A DNA stretch of 5,397 nt, taken from Anaerolineaceae bacterium (GTDB lineage: Bacteria; Chloroflexota; Anaerolineae; Anaerolineales; Anaerolineaceae). The notes beneath the pieces were generated by a model. It had not been told where the DNA came from. It did no database searches and saw nothing but the letters and a program-made list of their open reading frames with translations. The position numbers were made by a program, and so were the translations under genes. Shown piece after piece: positions 1-4,810 of the stretch; position 1 is the first letter of the stretch, and each line of letters opens with the position of its first letter. The stretch covers positions 1 through 5,397 of the forward strand of contig JAIOTF010000334.1 in the NCBI GenBank assembly GCA_021107195.1. The letters run 5' to 3'.

Positions 1-73
1 CACAAAATGTCGCAAAAACCTCGTAAAAACGGTTCCAAAGCAACTTTTTCCGTGGATAGCAGCAACGTGGATT

Positions 74-126
74 AATTATTCGGTAGTCTGGGCAAAACCC
101 ACTTCTGCTCAAACCCCCGAATAATT
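74..126. repeat. 10-bp inverted repeat, possible stem-loop
   Basis: The arms AATTATTCGG (74-83) and CCGAATAATT (117-126) are perfect reverse complements around a 33-nt centre. The centre itself contains a short GGG/CCC pair (90-92 with 98-100). No T-run follows on either strand, so this is not a canonical intrinsic terminator. It could be a protein-binding palindrome, the end of a mobile element or the hairpin of an upstream transcript. Only the symmetry is seen; the role is unknown. Confidence 0.45.
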
Positions 127-157
127 CACCGAGTATCTTCAAACTACATTTTTACAG

Positions 158-244
158 CGTCAACACGTTTAGTTTTGCCTGTTTGTTGACGAAAAATCAA
201 CCATTGATTTCCAAATTCAGACTTTTGGGAGGACCGCCCCAAAA
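158..244. other. Gene-free spacer with two small palindromes
   Basis: I see no gene in 1-371. Besides the inverted repeat at 74-126 and repeat copy A at 263-347, this stretch holds CGTCAACA (158-165) paired with TGTTGACG (184-191), and TTTTGGG (223-229) paired with CCCAAAA (238-244). Neither hairpin is followed by a T-run. Short open frames here lack ribosome binding sites and family resemblance. Confidence 0.35.
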
Positions 245-262
245 CCGTTTGTCCAAAGTCCA

Positions 263-347
263 AATTAAAGTCATAGGGGTCTGTCACCTCACCTGTACTA
301 CACCGAGCCTTGCGCAAGCGCAAGTGTCAGGCGACAGAGTGGTCACA
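263..347 (+). repeat. Interspersed palindromic repeat, copy A
   Basis: This stretch is related to three others in the window: D (4162-4192, minus), B (about 4811-4870, minus) and C (4945-5013, plus). It has an outer flank AATTAAAGTCATAGGGG (263-279), a roughly 54-nt imperfectly palindromic core that starts CTGTCACCT and ends near AGGCGACAG, and an inner flank ACAGAGTGGTCACA (334-347). By eye copy B matches most of the core without gaps. The copies explain why unrelated open frames here and at 4801-5007 give similar peptides. It resembles REP/MITE-type non-coding repeats, but I do not recognise a named family. Confidence 0.65.
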
Positions 348-371
348 CCTTTGTGTAGGAAGTGAATGTTT

Positions 372-1847
372 TTAACCCGCAGTCCAGGAATCCAGCTCCC
401 CGTCAACCTGTACCAGATCACGCAACAGCATCCCCACTGCTTGCCAACGTTTGCCTTGCTTTTTGTAAGTCTGCATTTCCTCTGCAAAGGCAACGGCCTT
501 ATCGGTCCAGCCACGGCGGGCAAAGCCCAGATAGAACACTTTCCACTGCCCGTCCTTGGGCAGTACTTTTTCCGTCTTGTCAACCAGATTTTTCAAAACA
601 TCAACTCCCACCACACGGTTCCCCCACTTGCACTCGCCCAAGATCAGGGTTTTGTCCATATAGTTGACCCCTGCCACATCAATTTGCGCTTCCCGATTCC
701 AGATGCTCCCAACCTGATCCGGCAAAAAAGGCAGCAGTCCTTTTCCGGAAGCCCGCAGAAGCCACTCGCGGCATAACTCCTCCCAGGTATGTGTGCCGAT
801 GAAATCAACAAGATGTTTCTTGATTTCAGCCAAAGCCTGGTCGTGGACGCCCAGGGCAAGCTGTGTCTGTCTGCGGGAAAGAAACCGGTAGTGAAACCGC
901 AAATACGGATCAGTGATATGGTGACGCCCCTGCCGGGAAGCCGAAGCTGCTGTTGCCGGAACGCGGCGTTCAACAAAACCCGTCTTGAGGAGATTCCGCA
1001 AATACATCGAGATGTGACGATCGTTCAAACCAGATGCAGAAGCAATCTCCTTTGGTGTCCGATAACCATAGGCAATCGCGCGTAGAATGGCAACATAATT
1101 ATGAATGTCTGAAACAAAATCCTGTAACAGCAAACGCGGCTCGTCCTGGGTCAAATTGGAATCGCTCAACAAATGCCGTTTGATATTTTGATCCAAGCTC
1201 AACTTTGGCTCAAACTGCTCCCAATAAGCTGGTACCCCCCCGAAGATAGCATATAAAGCAACTCGGTCTTCGGCTTCGTAGTCAGGGAACATCCCTTTCG
1301 TTGCAGCAAATGGCAAAGGAGACAAATGTAGTTTTGATGTACTCCGCCCATACAACGGTGCCTGGTAAGAAAGCACCCCGCGTTCCATCATGCCCAAATG
1401 CGATCCAGAGATGATCAGAAATATCTTGCTCTGCTTAAGCTGATGATCCCACGCATTTTGTAACACACCGGCAAGCCCCTGCTCTAAAGCGATCAGGTAG
1501 GTAAATTCATCCAGCACCAGGGCAAAGCGCTCGTGTTCGGCCATGCGCGCGGCCTGCTCGAAGGCCTGCCGCCACGAGCCATAAGAAAAATTATCGGGAA
1601 CTGACGCGTTGCTCTCAAACCCAAACAGGGCTTGCGAAAAGGAACGCAATTGATCCACCGGGGAAGTTGGAGCAGCGACCCAGTACAATGCACGCGGTGC
1701 GGCACATTTGATCCAATGCGTGATCAAACGTGTTTTTCCAACCCTCCGCCTGCCGTACAGGGTCAGCATGCCAGCTTTTCCAGAATTCCATTCTCGCTGC
1801 AATACACCAAGTTCACGTTCACGACCGACAAAAGCAGAATGATTCAC
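372..1847 (-). CDS. P-loop ATPase with C-terminal DUF234 / PD-(D/E)XK-like domain
   Basis: This 491-aa protein resembles the archaeal-ATPase/DUF234 family (STAND-like AAA+ ATPases found in archaea and bacteria). Visible landmarks in order: an N-terminal FVGRERELGVL box (residues 6-16); Walker A GRRRVGKT (32-39); Walker B FALVLDEF (108-115); a sensor-1-like FLIISGSHLGMM (143-154); an LYGRST segment with a candidate arginine finger (165-170); a winged-helix-like region around 255-295; the ITDPYLRFHYRFL block typical of DUF234 (311-323); and D390 with E405-C406-K407, which fits a PD-(D/E)XK nuclease core. The length is normal for the family. The start is GTG at 1847, chosen because AAGGAG (1859-1854) lies 6 nt before it and the N-terminal box begins at once. 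Cellular role is unknown for most members; DNA binding or cleavage is possible but unproven. It is divergent from parA and probably monocistronic. A DUF4143-type relative is the main alternative. The family call is firm, the function is not. Confidence 0.9.
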   Translation of the reverse strand: MNHSAFVGRERELGVLQREWNSGKAGMLTLYGRRRVGKTRLITHWIKCAAPRALYWVAAPTSPVDQLRSFSQALFGFESNASVPDNFSYGSWRQAFEQAARMAEHERFALVLDEFTYLIALEQGLAGVLQNAWDHQLKQSKIFLIISGSHLGMMERGVLSYQAPLYGRSTSKLHLSPLPFAATKGMFPDYEAEDRVALYAIFGGVPAYWEQFEPKLSLDQNIKRHLLSDSNLTQDEPRLLLQDFVSDIHNYVAILRAIAYGYRTPKEIASASGLNDRHISMYLRNLLKTGFVERRVPATAASASRQGRHHITDPYLRFHYRFLSRRQTQLALGVHDQALAEIKKHLVDFIGTHTWEELCREWLLRASGKGLLPFLPDQVGSIWNREAQIDVAGVNYMDKTLILGECKWGNRVVGVDVLKNLVDKTEKVLPKDGQWKVFYLGFARRGWTDKAVAFAEEMQTYKKQGKRWQAVGMLLRDLVQVDGELDSWTAG

Positions 1848-1853
1848 GTTTCT

Positions 1854-1905
1854 CTCCTTTTGAGTAATTAAAATTAGTATAATCCAAATTACTCAATTAA
1901 TCCAA
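1854..1905 (-). promoter_or_regulatory. Promoter, operator-like palindrome and RBS of the ATPase gene
   Basis: On the minus strand, TTGGAT (1905-1900), an 18-bp spacer and TATACT (1881-1876) form a plausible sigma70-type promoter, with AAGGAG at 1859-1854 as ribosome binding site. A perfect 10-bp inverted repeat, TTGAGTAATT (1860-1869) and AATTACTCAA (1887-1896), brackets the -10 box with a 17-bp centre. A protein bound there would block transcription, so the site is a good operator candidate. The repeat and boxes are seen; repression is inferred. Confidence 0.5.
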
Positions 1906-2007
1906 TCGCAACGAGAGACTCAATCCTTCCGCTGTTGATGCAGCGGTTGAATACACCTTGTTCTCAAAGTGGCTGAATGACTTGTATCCTCACTCTCCAG
2001 CAAATGG

Positions 2008-2035
2008 TTGTAAAAATGGCAAAAGGTGGTAAAAT
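2008..2035 (+). promoter_or_regulatory. Promoter-like pair immediately before a terminator
   Basis: TTGTAA (2008-2013) and TAAAAT (2030-2035) are separated by 16 bp, a reasonable sigma70-type match. The predicted start of transcription, about 2041-2043, falls on the first bases of the terminator hairpin at 2041. A transcript from here would be almost nothing but the hairpin. In AT-rich spacer DNA such a match can arise by chance. Confidence 0.35.
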
Positions 2036-2040
2036 ATTTC

Positions 2041-2086
2041 TGCCTCGCTTGATCGCCCCCCTCGATCAAACGAGGCATTTTTTTTT
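2041..2086 (+). terminator. Strong rho-independent terminator
   Basis: A 15-nt arm TGCCTCGCTTGATCG (2041-2055) pairs with CGATCAAACGAGGCA (2063-2077) with one mismatch around a 7-nt C-rich loop. Nine T residues follow (2078-2086). This is a textbook intrinsic terminator for the plus strand. No plus-strand gene precedes it in the window. It may insulate the par operon from upstream transcription, end a short non-coding RNA, or be a remnant of a lost gene. Confidence 0.85.
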
Positions 2087-2121
2087 GATAAGACCGTCAA
2101 GCGTTTTGATCGAAAAAATAT

Positions 2122-2149
2122 TTATATTAATCTATGCGCATTAATATAA
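2122..2149. repeat. AT-rich 10-bp inverted repeat upstream of parA
   Basis: TTATATTAAT (2122-2131) and ATTAATATAA (2140-2149) are perfect reverse complements around an 8-nt centre. The site is about 55 bp upstream of the probable -10 box of the par operon. It could be a dyad operator, for example for the neighbouring ATPase gene or for an unseen regulator, or simply an AT-rich palindrome. Confidence 0.45.
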
Positions 2150-2203
2150 CGGCCTGTAACGCTTCCTTCCTCGCTACTGCGTCGCACAGAAAAGCCTTTT
2201 TTA

Positions 2204-2212
2204 TGGTATGAT
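2204..2212 (+). promoter_or_regulatory. Extended -10 promoter candidate for the par operon
   Basis: TGGTATGAT fits the extended -10 form TGnTATnAT. No good -35 box is visible 16-18 bp upstream, which extended -10 promoters tolerate. Transcription would start near 2219, about 11 bp before the first iteron (2230), and give a leader of roughly 214 nt before parA. A repressor bound to the iterons could then autoregulate the operon, as is usual for partition cassettes. Confidence 0.4.
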
Positions 2213-2229
2213 GGTATTGGTTTTGTTTC

Positions 2230-2265
2230 GCCAGCGATGACGCTGGCGTCATCGCTGGCATTGCA
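2230..2265 (+). repeat. 12-bp iteron cluster 1 (3 units), candidate parS/operator
   Basis: Three consecutive 12-bp units: GCCAGCGATGAC (2230-2241), GCTGGCGTCATC (2242-2253) and GCTGGCATTGCA (2254-2265). The first unit is the exact reverse complement of 2248-2259, so the cluster also contains a 12-bp-arm inverted repeat with a 6-bp centre. The same units recur at 3716-3751 and 4284-4367, each preceded by a T-rich TTTTTGT-like stretch. The position just downstream of the likely promoter suits an operator or centromere bound by the ribbon-helix-helix protein at 3265. The units are directly visible; the binding role is inferred. Confidence 0.75.
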
Positions 2266-2290
2266 TTTACCTCATTTTCAATTGAAAAAT

Positions 2291-2316
2291 CGATCCAGGA
2301 GTGTCAACCAGACAAT
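2291..2316 (+). repeat. Flanking direct repeat, left copy
   Basis: CGATCCAGG, two variable bases, TGTCAAC, two further bases, then GACAAT. The right copy at 3787-3810 has the same three blocks in the same order and strand, lacking only the last 2-nt spacer. Both copies lie about 30-40 bp after the GCTGGCATTG that ends an iteron cluster, so cluster plus this block forms a composite direct repeat on each side of the par operon. It could be a second part of the partition site or a trace of duplication during insertion. Confidence 0.6.
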
Positions 2317-2371
2317 CTGCATCTTTCAAGTGCATTACTGGATTAACCACATCGTCAATACCACAGGTCGT

Positions 2372-2420
2372 AACGAAAGGAGACCTTCGTTCGCCCCCTC
2401 GCGCCCTTTCAGGGCGAACG
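2372..2420 (+). promoter_or_regulatory. Competing leader hairpins around a displaced Shine-Dalgarno site of parA
   Basis: The good ribosome binding sequence AAAGGAGA (2376-2383) lies about 50 nt before the parA ATG at 2433, with no ATG, GTG or TTG at a usable distance from it. Two structures are possible. Hairpin 1 pairs AACGAAAGG (2372-2380, one bulge) with CCTTCGTT (2384-2391) and hides the site. Hairpin 2 pairs CGTTCGCCC (2388-2396) with GGGCGAACG (2412-2420). They share 2388-2391 and so exclude each other. When hairpin 2 forms, the ribosome binding site comes to an effective 16 or so nt from the ATG. The pairing is seen; regulation is inferred. Confidence 0.45.
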
Positions 2421-2432
2421 ACCAAATTAAGA

Positions 2433-3233
2433 ATGAAAATTATCAGTGTAGCCAATCAAAAAGGCGGTGTTGGAAAAACCACAACTGCCGTTCACCTTGC
2501 TCATTGGTTTGCGATGGAAGGCTATCAAGTTCTATTGGTCGATTTCGATGCCCAGGGCCACGCTTGCCTCAGCCTGGGCATCGAAAAAGCGGATGGGTTG
2601 TTCCGCCTGATGGTCAATGATTATTCAATTTCGGAAGTGGCCATTGAAGCGCGACCAAATCTGCACTTGATTCAGTCGGATAAGACCACCAACCGCATCA
2701 AATACTTCATGTCAGATCAGCCCATGCGGGAATTTATGATCGCCAACAAATTAAGTGAAGCAGAATCGCTCTACGACTTGGTGATCATCGACCAGGCGCC
2801 GGGCTCTGACCTGCTGCAAATCGGCTCACTGATCGCCAGTGACAGCCTGATCGTACCCACCCGCATGGATCAGCTGGCCCTGGACAGCGTATTGGAGATC
2901 ATTACCTCGGCGCGCGCTTTGGGCAATTATCCAAATGTCGACCCGCCGCAGTTGATCGGCGTGCTGCCGAATGAATTTGATCTGATCACCAAAGAAACCC
3001 TGCAAAACATTGAGCGTCTACAAAAAGCCGTCGGCAGCCACTTCGTATTGCCGCCGATTCCGCGGGACACCTCCGTTCGGGAGGCCTCCAGCCGGGGAAT
3101 GACCCTTTGGGAATATGCGCCCACGAGCCGTGCCGCCATTGGCTATGAAAATGAAGGCCCGATCGTCAACAGTCAAAATCGGGTGGGTGGGTATCTGCAT
3201 TTATGTGAAATCGTACGAGACGCAAGCCGCTAA
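2433..3233 (+). CDS. parA: ParA-family partition ATPase
   Basis: A 266-aa ParA/MinD-type P-loop ATPase of DNA segregation. Members bind DNA non-specifically as ATP dimers and move cargo together with a centromere-binding partner that stimulates ATP hydrolysis. Visible landmarks: deviant Walker A QKGGVGKTT (residues 9-17, with the signature lysine K10 and catalytic K15); Walker A' VDFDAQG (36-42); Walker B LVIIDQAPG (116-124); and the C-terminal PRDTSVREAS block typical of ParA. There is no N-terminal helix-turn-helix extension, as in the small type Ib ParAs and Soj-like proteins, so this ParA should not repress its own operon directly. Start choice: the ATG at 2433 places the Walker A at the usual position. 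An in-frame GTG at 2301 would add 44 unrelated residues that read through the hairpins. The residue after the Walker B aspartate is Q rather than the common T or C. Its partner gene begins 31 nt downstream. Plasmid, integrative element and chromosomal island contexts are all possible. Confidence 0.92.
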   Translation: MKIISVANQKGGVGKTTTAVHLAHWFAMEGYQVLLVDFDAQGHACLSLGIEKADGLFRLMVNDYSISEVAIEARPNLHLIQSDKTTNRIKYFMSDQPMREFMIANKLSEAESLYDLVIIDQAPGSDLLQIGSLIASDSLIVPTRMDQLALDSVLEIITSARALGNYPNVDPPQLIGVLPNEFDLITKETLQNIERLQKAVGSHFVLPPIPRDTSVREASSRGMTLWEYAPTSRAAIGYENEGPIVNSQNRVGGYLHLCEIVRDASR

Positions 3234-3264
3234 AGGCAATACTTGAGAAAGAGGTTGTACTCCC

Positions 3265-3690
3265 ATGGCAGTTAAAAAGAAACGAAACGCCCCGCTGCAG
3301 GCACTGGGAAATGCGCGTGATGAAGCAGTAGAAGCTGCACTGGGCGACCAGGATCCACTGTATGGCAAGATGGCCAGTAAAGCCGCCCGCTTCCGCAGTA
3401 TGACCCCCGGGCAGCGTCGCAAAGCCAAATACGACGCCCAACGCAATAAAGCGACCTATGACCTGCCAGAAGAATTAACCAACCTGATCGACTCCCTGGC
3501 AGAAACCGAACGCACCAACAAGTCCCATATGGCCGGTTTTATTTTATCCCTCGGACTGCACCGCTTGGTGGAACAACCATTGGACTTCGGCGAGTTCAAG
3601 GAGCTCTCTCCTACGCCAAGATATGACTACAAGCTGCACATGCCGGATCCCCCTACCCCGGAAGAGCTTAACCTGCCGCCAAAGCGGTAA
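3265..3690 (+). CDS. Putative ribbon-helix-helix centromere-binding partner of ParA
   Basis: A 141-aa protein that I do not recognise as a named family. The N-terminal 60 residues are basic (KKKR at 4-7, RRKAK at 51-55), alanine-rich and probably flexible. Residues 62-102 read like a ribbon-helix-helix fold: a strand KATYDL (62-67), a helix from PEELTNLIDSLAE (68-80), a turn at ERTNKS and a second helix HMAGFILSLGLHRLVE (88-103). The proline-rich tail (116-140) looks extended. Small ribbon-helix-helix proteins with basic N-terminal tails (ParG, omega, ParR-like) bind repeats and stimulate ParA. Its place directly after parA (31-nt gap, AGAAAGAGG at 3246-3254 as ribosome binding site, ATG start) and the iterons on both sides support that role. 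The fold call is by eye. Longer N- and C-terminal regions than typical CopG/ParG proteins are unusual. Confidence 0.8.
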   Translation: MAVKKKRNAPLQALGNARDEAVEAALGDQDPLYGKMASKAARFRSMTPGQRRKAKYDAQRNKATYDLPEELTNLIDSLAETERTNKSHMAGFILSLGLHRLVEQPLDFGEFKELSPTPRYDYKLHMPDPPTPEELNLPPKR

Positions 3691-3700
3691 AGGGCTTTTT
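3669..3700 (+). terminator. Weak terminator candidate at the end of the par operon
   Basis: CCGC (3677-3680) and GCGG (3684-3687 region) form a short hairpin over the last codons, with further imperfect pairing of AGCTTAACC upstream against GGTAAAGGGCT downstream, followed by five T residues (3696-3700). The stem is imperfect and partly inside the coding sequence, so termination would be inefficient. Confidence 0.25.
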
Positions 3701-3715
3701 GTTTCGTTTTCCATC

Positions 3716-3751
3716 GCTGGCGTCAAGGCTGGCGATATCGCTGGCATTGAG
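3716..3751 (+). repeat. 12-bp iteron cluster 2 (3 units), candidate parS
   Basis: GCTGGC recurs at exact 12-bp steps: GCTGGCGTCAAG (3716-3727), GCTGGCGATATC (3728-3739) and GCTGGCATTGAG (3740-3751), preceded by CCATC, a partial further unit. The last unit begins GCTGGCATTG, as does the last unit of cluster 1, and both clusters follow a TTTTTGTTTCG-like stretch. The cluster begins 25 bp after the stop codon of the ribbon-helix-helix gene. Confidence 0.7.
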
Positions 3752-3786
3752 AACTTTCCAATGCCCTGCTTAGCAGCGGTAGTGTC

Positions 3787-3810
3787 CGATCCAGGCCTGT
3801 CAACGACAAT
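3787..3810 (+). repeat. Flanking direct repeat, right copy
   Basis: CGATCCAGG, two bases, TGTCAAC, then GACAAT, matching the left copy at 2291-2316 in 22 block positions. It lies about 40 bp beyond iteron cluster 2. With the left copy it encloses the par operon in a direct-repeat pair about 1.5 kb apart. Confidence 0.6.
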
Positions 3811-4161
3811 TAAAAATGTGCATTGAAAAGTACACAAAAACACATGTGTAATCGATAGATTGTGGCTGTTGGTACATCAAGTTATAGCCTGACTGGATTC
3901 GTGTGTGGGGGAATCTTGTAAGCGGGGTTGCCCGGTCATACCACGCAGTCAAGCCACTTCCGAATCTTTGCGTGCTGAACAAGAAAAGCAATCAACTCAG
4001 CAGGGCGCAGTGCAGCCCCAGGGAAGTCAAAGCAAACCAACGTGTTTCATCGTAAATCACAGTCAGAATTCCCCGTTTCATTTCTTGCACACCTCTGCAC
4101 CACAGGATATCAACCCTATCATGCTTAATACCCTGCGCTCCCGCCGGTAGGGCAGGGGCGT
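3811..4161. other. Non-coding spacer, no gene recognised
   Basis: An open frame of 81 codons from a GTG at 3905 is present, but it has no ribosome binding site, low-complexity composition and no family resemblance. I also see a CACATGTG palindrome (3841-3848) and a hairpin CCCTGC (4131-4136) with GCAGGG (4152-4157). Nothing here supports a gene or an RNA. Confidence 0.4.
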
Positions 4162-4192
4162 TGTGACCACTCTGTCCCCTTTGACTTTAATT
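4162..4192 (-). repeat. Interspersed repeat, core-less copy D
   Basis: Read on the minus strand this is AATTAAAGTCAAAGGGG followed directly by ACAGAGTGGTCACA. These are the outer and inner flanks of copy A (263-279 and 334-347), matching 16 of 17 and 14 of 14 bases, with the 54-nt core (280-333) missing. It is inverted relative to copy A. It therefore looks like an empty site for, or a precise deletion of, the palindromic core. Confidence 0.65.
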
Positions 4193-4248
4193 ATAGAAAA
4201 AGGTTCTTTCCCCTCCCCCACCCCATCGATCTCTCCTCATATGTGAAT

Positions 4249-4280
4249 TATAATTGGAAAGAATCGATATCTTTCTTTTT
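4249..4280 (+). promoter_or_regulatory. Perfect -10 box before iteron cluster 3, weak support
   Basis: TATAAT at 4249-4254 is a consensus -10 box, but no -35 box is visible at 16-18 bp upstream. It is followed by GAAAGA (4257-4262) and TCTTTC (4270-4275), a 6-bp inverted repeat, then a five-T run (4276-4280), all just before the iterons. This could be a short terminator-like hairpin or chance in AT-rich DNA. Confidence 0.25.
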
Positions 4281-4283
4281 GTC

Positions 4284-4367
4284 GCCAGCGATGACGCCAG
4301 CGATGACGCTGGCGATCGGGTTGGCGATGACGCTGGCCTTATCGCTGGCGATGACGCTGGCGAAGGG
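4284..4367 (+). repeat. 12-bp iteron array 3 (7 units)
   Basis: Seven consecutive 12-bp units begin at 4284, 4296, 4308, 4320, 4332, 4344 and 4356. The hexamers are GCCAGC twice, GCTGGC, GTTGGC and GCTGGC three times; the spacers are GATGAC in four units and GATCGG, CTTATC and GAAGGG in the others. It can equally be read as the near-palindrome CGCTGGCG with 4-nt ATGA-like spacers. This is the largest of the three clusters and sits in gene-free DNA about 0.55 kb beyond cluster 2. The open frame through it (4-residue repeats such as LAMT) has no ribosome binding site and is probably not translated. Candidate main centromere, or a low-copy intergenic repeat family unrelated to ParA. Confidence 0.75.
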
Positions 4368-4473
4368 CGCTTCTACAGGGGCTTCTAGCAACGTTTTACG
4401 CCATATCCCTGTCATTTGTCCATCTTAAAAAGAACGTTGAAATTTGGGCTTCCTGTGCGTTTCTACATTAACT

Positions 4474-4514
4474 GTTTTTTGCCGATTTAACCTACATTTA
4501 AATCGGCAAAAAAC
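4474..4514. repeat. Perfect 17-bp inverted repeat (stem-loop)
   Basis: GTTTTTTGCCGATTTAA (4474-4490) and TTAAATCGGCAAAAAAC (4498-4514) are exact reverse complements around the 7-nt loop CCTACAT. The A and T runs are inside the stem and no T-run follows on either strand, so it is not a usual intrinsic terminator. A strong cruciform or RNA hairpin, a binding palindrome or a non-autonomous element end are all possible. Confidence 0.75.
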
Positions 4515-4810
4515 ATCTTCAAAAAAATCCTTGCCTTTCCGGGAAACCCGCATCGGCTGATCTCGCCCGCCGGTTCACTTCTTCTTTTCATTGGGGAGGG
4601 GAGAGTCATTTTCCAAGCCTGTCTTGTCGCCAACTCAAACAGCCCCGACGGCTATCCGTTCCAACCACACCAAGTTTTCAATTCAAAAAGAGTTCTCTGT
4701 GACTGACCCCGGTCGCAAAATTGGTTTCCCTGGCGCTGGCTTACAACGCCCAACAATTCAAATGATCTCTTGAAAAGATTTTGTCACAATCATCCGAACG
4801 CTATAGCGTG
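4515..4810. other. Non-coding spacer, no gene recognised
   Basis: A 60-codon open frame at 4591-4773 starts with a non-ATG codon. A purine-rich GGGGAGGGG overlaps its start rather than lying at ribosome-binding distance. It has no recognisable motif. No RNA gene, terminator or clear repeat was found. Confidence 0.35.

Noticed and set aside
1..75. Possible C-terminal tail of a gene entering from the left (open to TAA at 73-75)
   Set aside because: Only 24 codons are visible and a run this long without a stop is common by chance. A palindrome directly follows the stop, so it remains possible, but nothing identifies it.
2301..2432. Longer ParA starting at GTG 2301
   Set aside because: The extra 44 residues read through a direct repeat and hairpins, have no ParA similarity, and would displace the Walker A motif from its usual N-terminal position. 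There is no ribosome binding site at 2301.
3905..4150. 81-codon open frame on the plus strand
   Set aside because: GTG start without ribosome binding site, Q/S-rich low-complexity composition, no family resemblance.
4314..4319. HIP1-like GCGATCGC repeat of cyanobacteria
   Set aside because: Only a partial GGCGATCGG is present inside one iteron unit; no true octamer occurs there.
4284..4367. CRISPR array
   Set aside because: The unit is 12 bp with no unique 30-40 bp spacers and no cas genes nearby.
4243..4428. 61-codon open frame encoding xAMT-type repeats
   Set aside because: The periodic peptide is just the 12-bp iteron array translated. The GTG start has no ribosome binding site and the same DNA units occur in other frames elsewhere.
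4591..4773. 60-codon open frame on the plus strand
   Set aside because: Non-ATG start inside a purine-rich run and no recognisable motif; expected by chance in a spacer this long.
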